Part shown: piece by piece, positions 63,192 to 64,000 of the stretch | Layout of the letters: every line of letters starts with the position of its first letter | How positions within the stretch are numbered: the first letter of the stretch is position 1 | Origin: Phycisphaerae bacterium | GTDB lineage: Bacteria; Planctomycetota; Phycisphaerae; UBA1845 | Direction of reading: 5' to 3' | Length of the DNA: 64,000 bases | NCBI GenBank assembly: GCA_029260015.1 | Contig: JAJDEB010000036.1 | Coordinates: forward strand, 778,554 to 842,553 | Notes under the pieces: generated by a model | What the model was told of the DNA's origin: nothing | Database searches by the model: none | The model's input: the letters and a program-made list of their open reading frames with translations, nothing else | Position numbers and translations under genes: made by a program

Positions 63192-63614
63192 ATGAACGTT
63201 GACACGCAAACCATCGACGTCAAAACACGCGGCAATAGCGAGGTCATCAACCTTTCGCCTGCGATCGATGCGTGCGTTCATAAATCGTCGATCAATGATG
63301 GCACTGTTACAGTATTCGTAATCGGCTCGACGGCTGGCATTACCACGACCGAGTTTGAACCCGGATTAGCGAACCACGATTTAGCCGCTTTCTTCGAGCG
63401 CATTGCACCAGAGCACGATACCTACCAACACGAAGAAACCTGGAAGGATGACAACGGCCACTCCCATGTGCGGGCCACGCTATTGGGTCCGGGGATTACC
63501 GTTCCGCTGGTGGCCGGGCAGCTCACCCTGGGCACATGGCAGCAGATTATCCTGATCGACTTCGACACCCGCCCGCGCGATCGCAAGATCGTCCTGCAAT
63601 TCATGGGGAATTAG
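63192..63614 (+). CDS. YjbQ (UPF0047) family protein
   Basis: 140 aa, single domain. It starts MNVDTQTIDVKTRGNSEVINLSPAI, and the end GTWQQIILIDFDTRPRDRKIVLQFMG is the conserved YjbQ C-terminus with the D-x-R-x-R-x-R pattern. HSHVRATLLGP in the middle is also typical. Some members were reported to have thiamin phosphate synthase-like activity; the real role is unsettled. The start is ATG 63192, with the preceding frame running into REP sequence. Confidence 0.88.
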   Translation: MNVDTQTIDVKTRGNSEVINLSPAIDACVHKSSINDGTVTVFVIGSTAGITTTEFEPGLANHDLAAFFERIAPEHDTYQHEETWKDDNGHSHVRATLLGPGITVPLVAGQLTLGTWQQIILIDFDTRPRDRKIVLQFMGN

Positions 63615-63736
63615 ATCGCCAAAACATCACCACGATATACCTTGCCCTCGGTGCGTTTCGTGTCCTAAAATAGCTAGTACCTACTCATCTTGCGGGCACT
63701 CAATTCCCATGGTCCCGCCATCGAAAGGTGCGCTTG

Positions 63737-64000
63737 ATGCCGGATCACGAATCCTCAGAAGCCCTGATGGAAGTCGTCTACGACGAGTTGCGCGATGTCG
63801 CCGAGCGCTACTTCCGACGTCAGCCAGCCGGCTTCACCATGCGCCCTACGGAAATTGTCCACGAAGCTTGCATGCATTTGATCCAACATGGCAACGTCGA
63901 ATGGACCAGCGCCAATCATTTTCGGGCGATCGCCATTCGCAAAATCTGGCAGATCATCGTCGATCATCTTAAGAAACGCCAAGCCAAGAAACGCGGTGGT
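63737..64000 (+). CDS. ECF RNA polymerase sigma factor, planctomycete type (3' part missing)
   Basis: Open from ATG 63737 to the window end, 88 codons. The start has AAAGGTG upstream. It shows region 2 of an ECF sigma factor: SSEALMEVVYDELRDVAERYFRRQPAGFTMRPTEIVHEACMHLI...NHFRAIAIRKIWQIIVDHLKKRQAKKRG. The TMRPTEIVHEA and LRDVAERYF motifs are typical of the sigma subgroup abundant in planctomycetes, which often works with serine/threonine kinases. Region 4 is beyond the window. Confidence 0.92.
   Translation, partial: MPDHESSEALMEVVYDELRDVAERYFRRQPAGFTMRPTEIVHEACMHLIQHGNVEWTSANHFRAIAIRKIWQIIVDHLKKRQAKKRGG

Noticed and set aside
1-64000. CRISPR array, prophage or integrative element
   Set aside because: No regularly spaced direct repeats, no integrase, no phage structural or restriction genes. 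The repeats found are inverted palindromes at gene borders.

Overview
The window is about 64 kb of chromosome from a bacterium that I place in the Planctomycetota, most likely a Phycisphaerae-type lineage. The placement is an inference from gene content. It rests on a planctomycete-style ECF sigma factor at the right edge, a secreted protein with dockerin-like Asp-rich repeats, a TadG-like protein with a von Willebrand A domain, a valyl-tRNA synthetase with extra zinc-ribbon-like insertions, many secreted proteins of unknown function, and a menaquinone-type UbiA/UbiX/UbiE set. Most of the window is housekeeping DNA. I see no prophage, integrase, CRISPR array or restriction system.

Layout. 1-5.7 kb: an edge-cut zinc-ribbon protein, valS, and a convergent secreted protein. 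5.9-11.6 kb: a tightly coupled five-gene peptide (Opp/Dpp-type) ABC importer on the minus strand. 11.7-17.5 kb: a secreted helical-repeat protein, the redox repressor rex, a PilZ protein, der and tyrS. 17.6-18.7 kb: a REP-associated tyrosine transposase (RAYT) flanked by matching REP hairpins, with a small Imm27-like ORF. 18.7-26.9 kb: a CPBP protease, trpC, a ribH-nusB-ftsY-cysteine desulfurase cluster, a secreted beta-propeller, and ubiX-ubiA. 27-32.9 kb: a membrane/TPR-like protein and ubiE (same operon as ubiX-ubiA), sod, an S66 carboxypeptidase, btpA and a divergent groES. 33.2-36 kb: rimO-pgsA-uppP. 36-41 kb: DUF1569/DinB/TetR, glgB and a HAMP-like membrane protein. 41-50 kb: TadG-vWA, a glycosyltransferase, an ABC-2 exporter, truA, a FliA-like sigma factor and a dockerin-like secreted protein. 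50-50.4 kb: tRNA-Ile(GAT) and tRNA-Ala(TGC). 50.4-54.8 kb: mgtE, then lipA-tmk-holB. 55-58.4 kb: a universal stress protein, a ThiF/MoeB-like enzyme, a JAMM protease and cysteine synthase, together resembling a protein-bound-sulfide cysteine pathway. 58.3-64 kb: an ABC-2 transporter, an S9 peptidase, a YjbQ protein and an ECF sigma factor cut by the window end.

The most distinctive theme is a dense set of short palindromic (REP/BIME-like) elements of several hairpin families. Several begin with a GTAG foot followed by a hairpin with a 3-nt loop. One family flanks the RAYT gene. In five genes the TAG stop codon lies inside the GTAG foot of an element, so the elements sit exactly on gene ends. 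The family built on GTGGGC-CGT-GCCCAC occurs as an asymmetric unit of about 63-65 bp with a partly conserved spacer, repeated five times, plus a single arm in a composite element.
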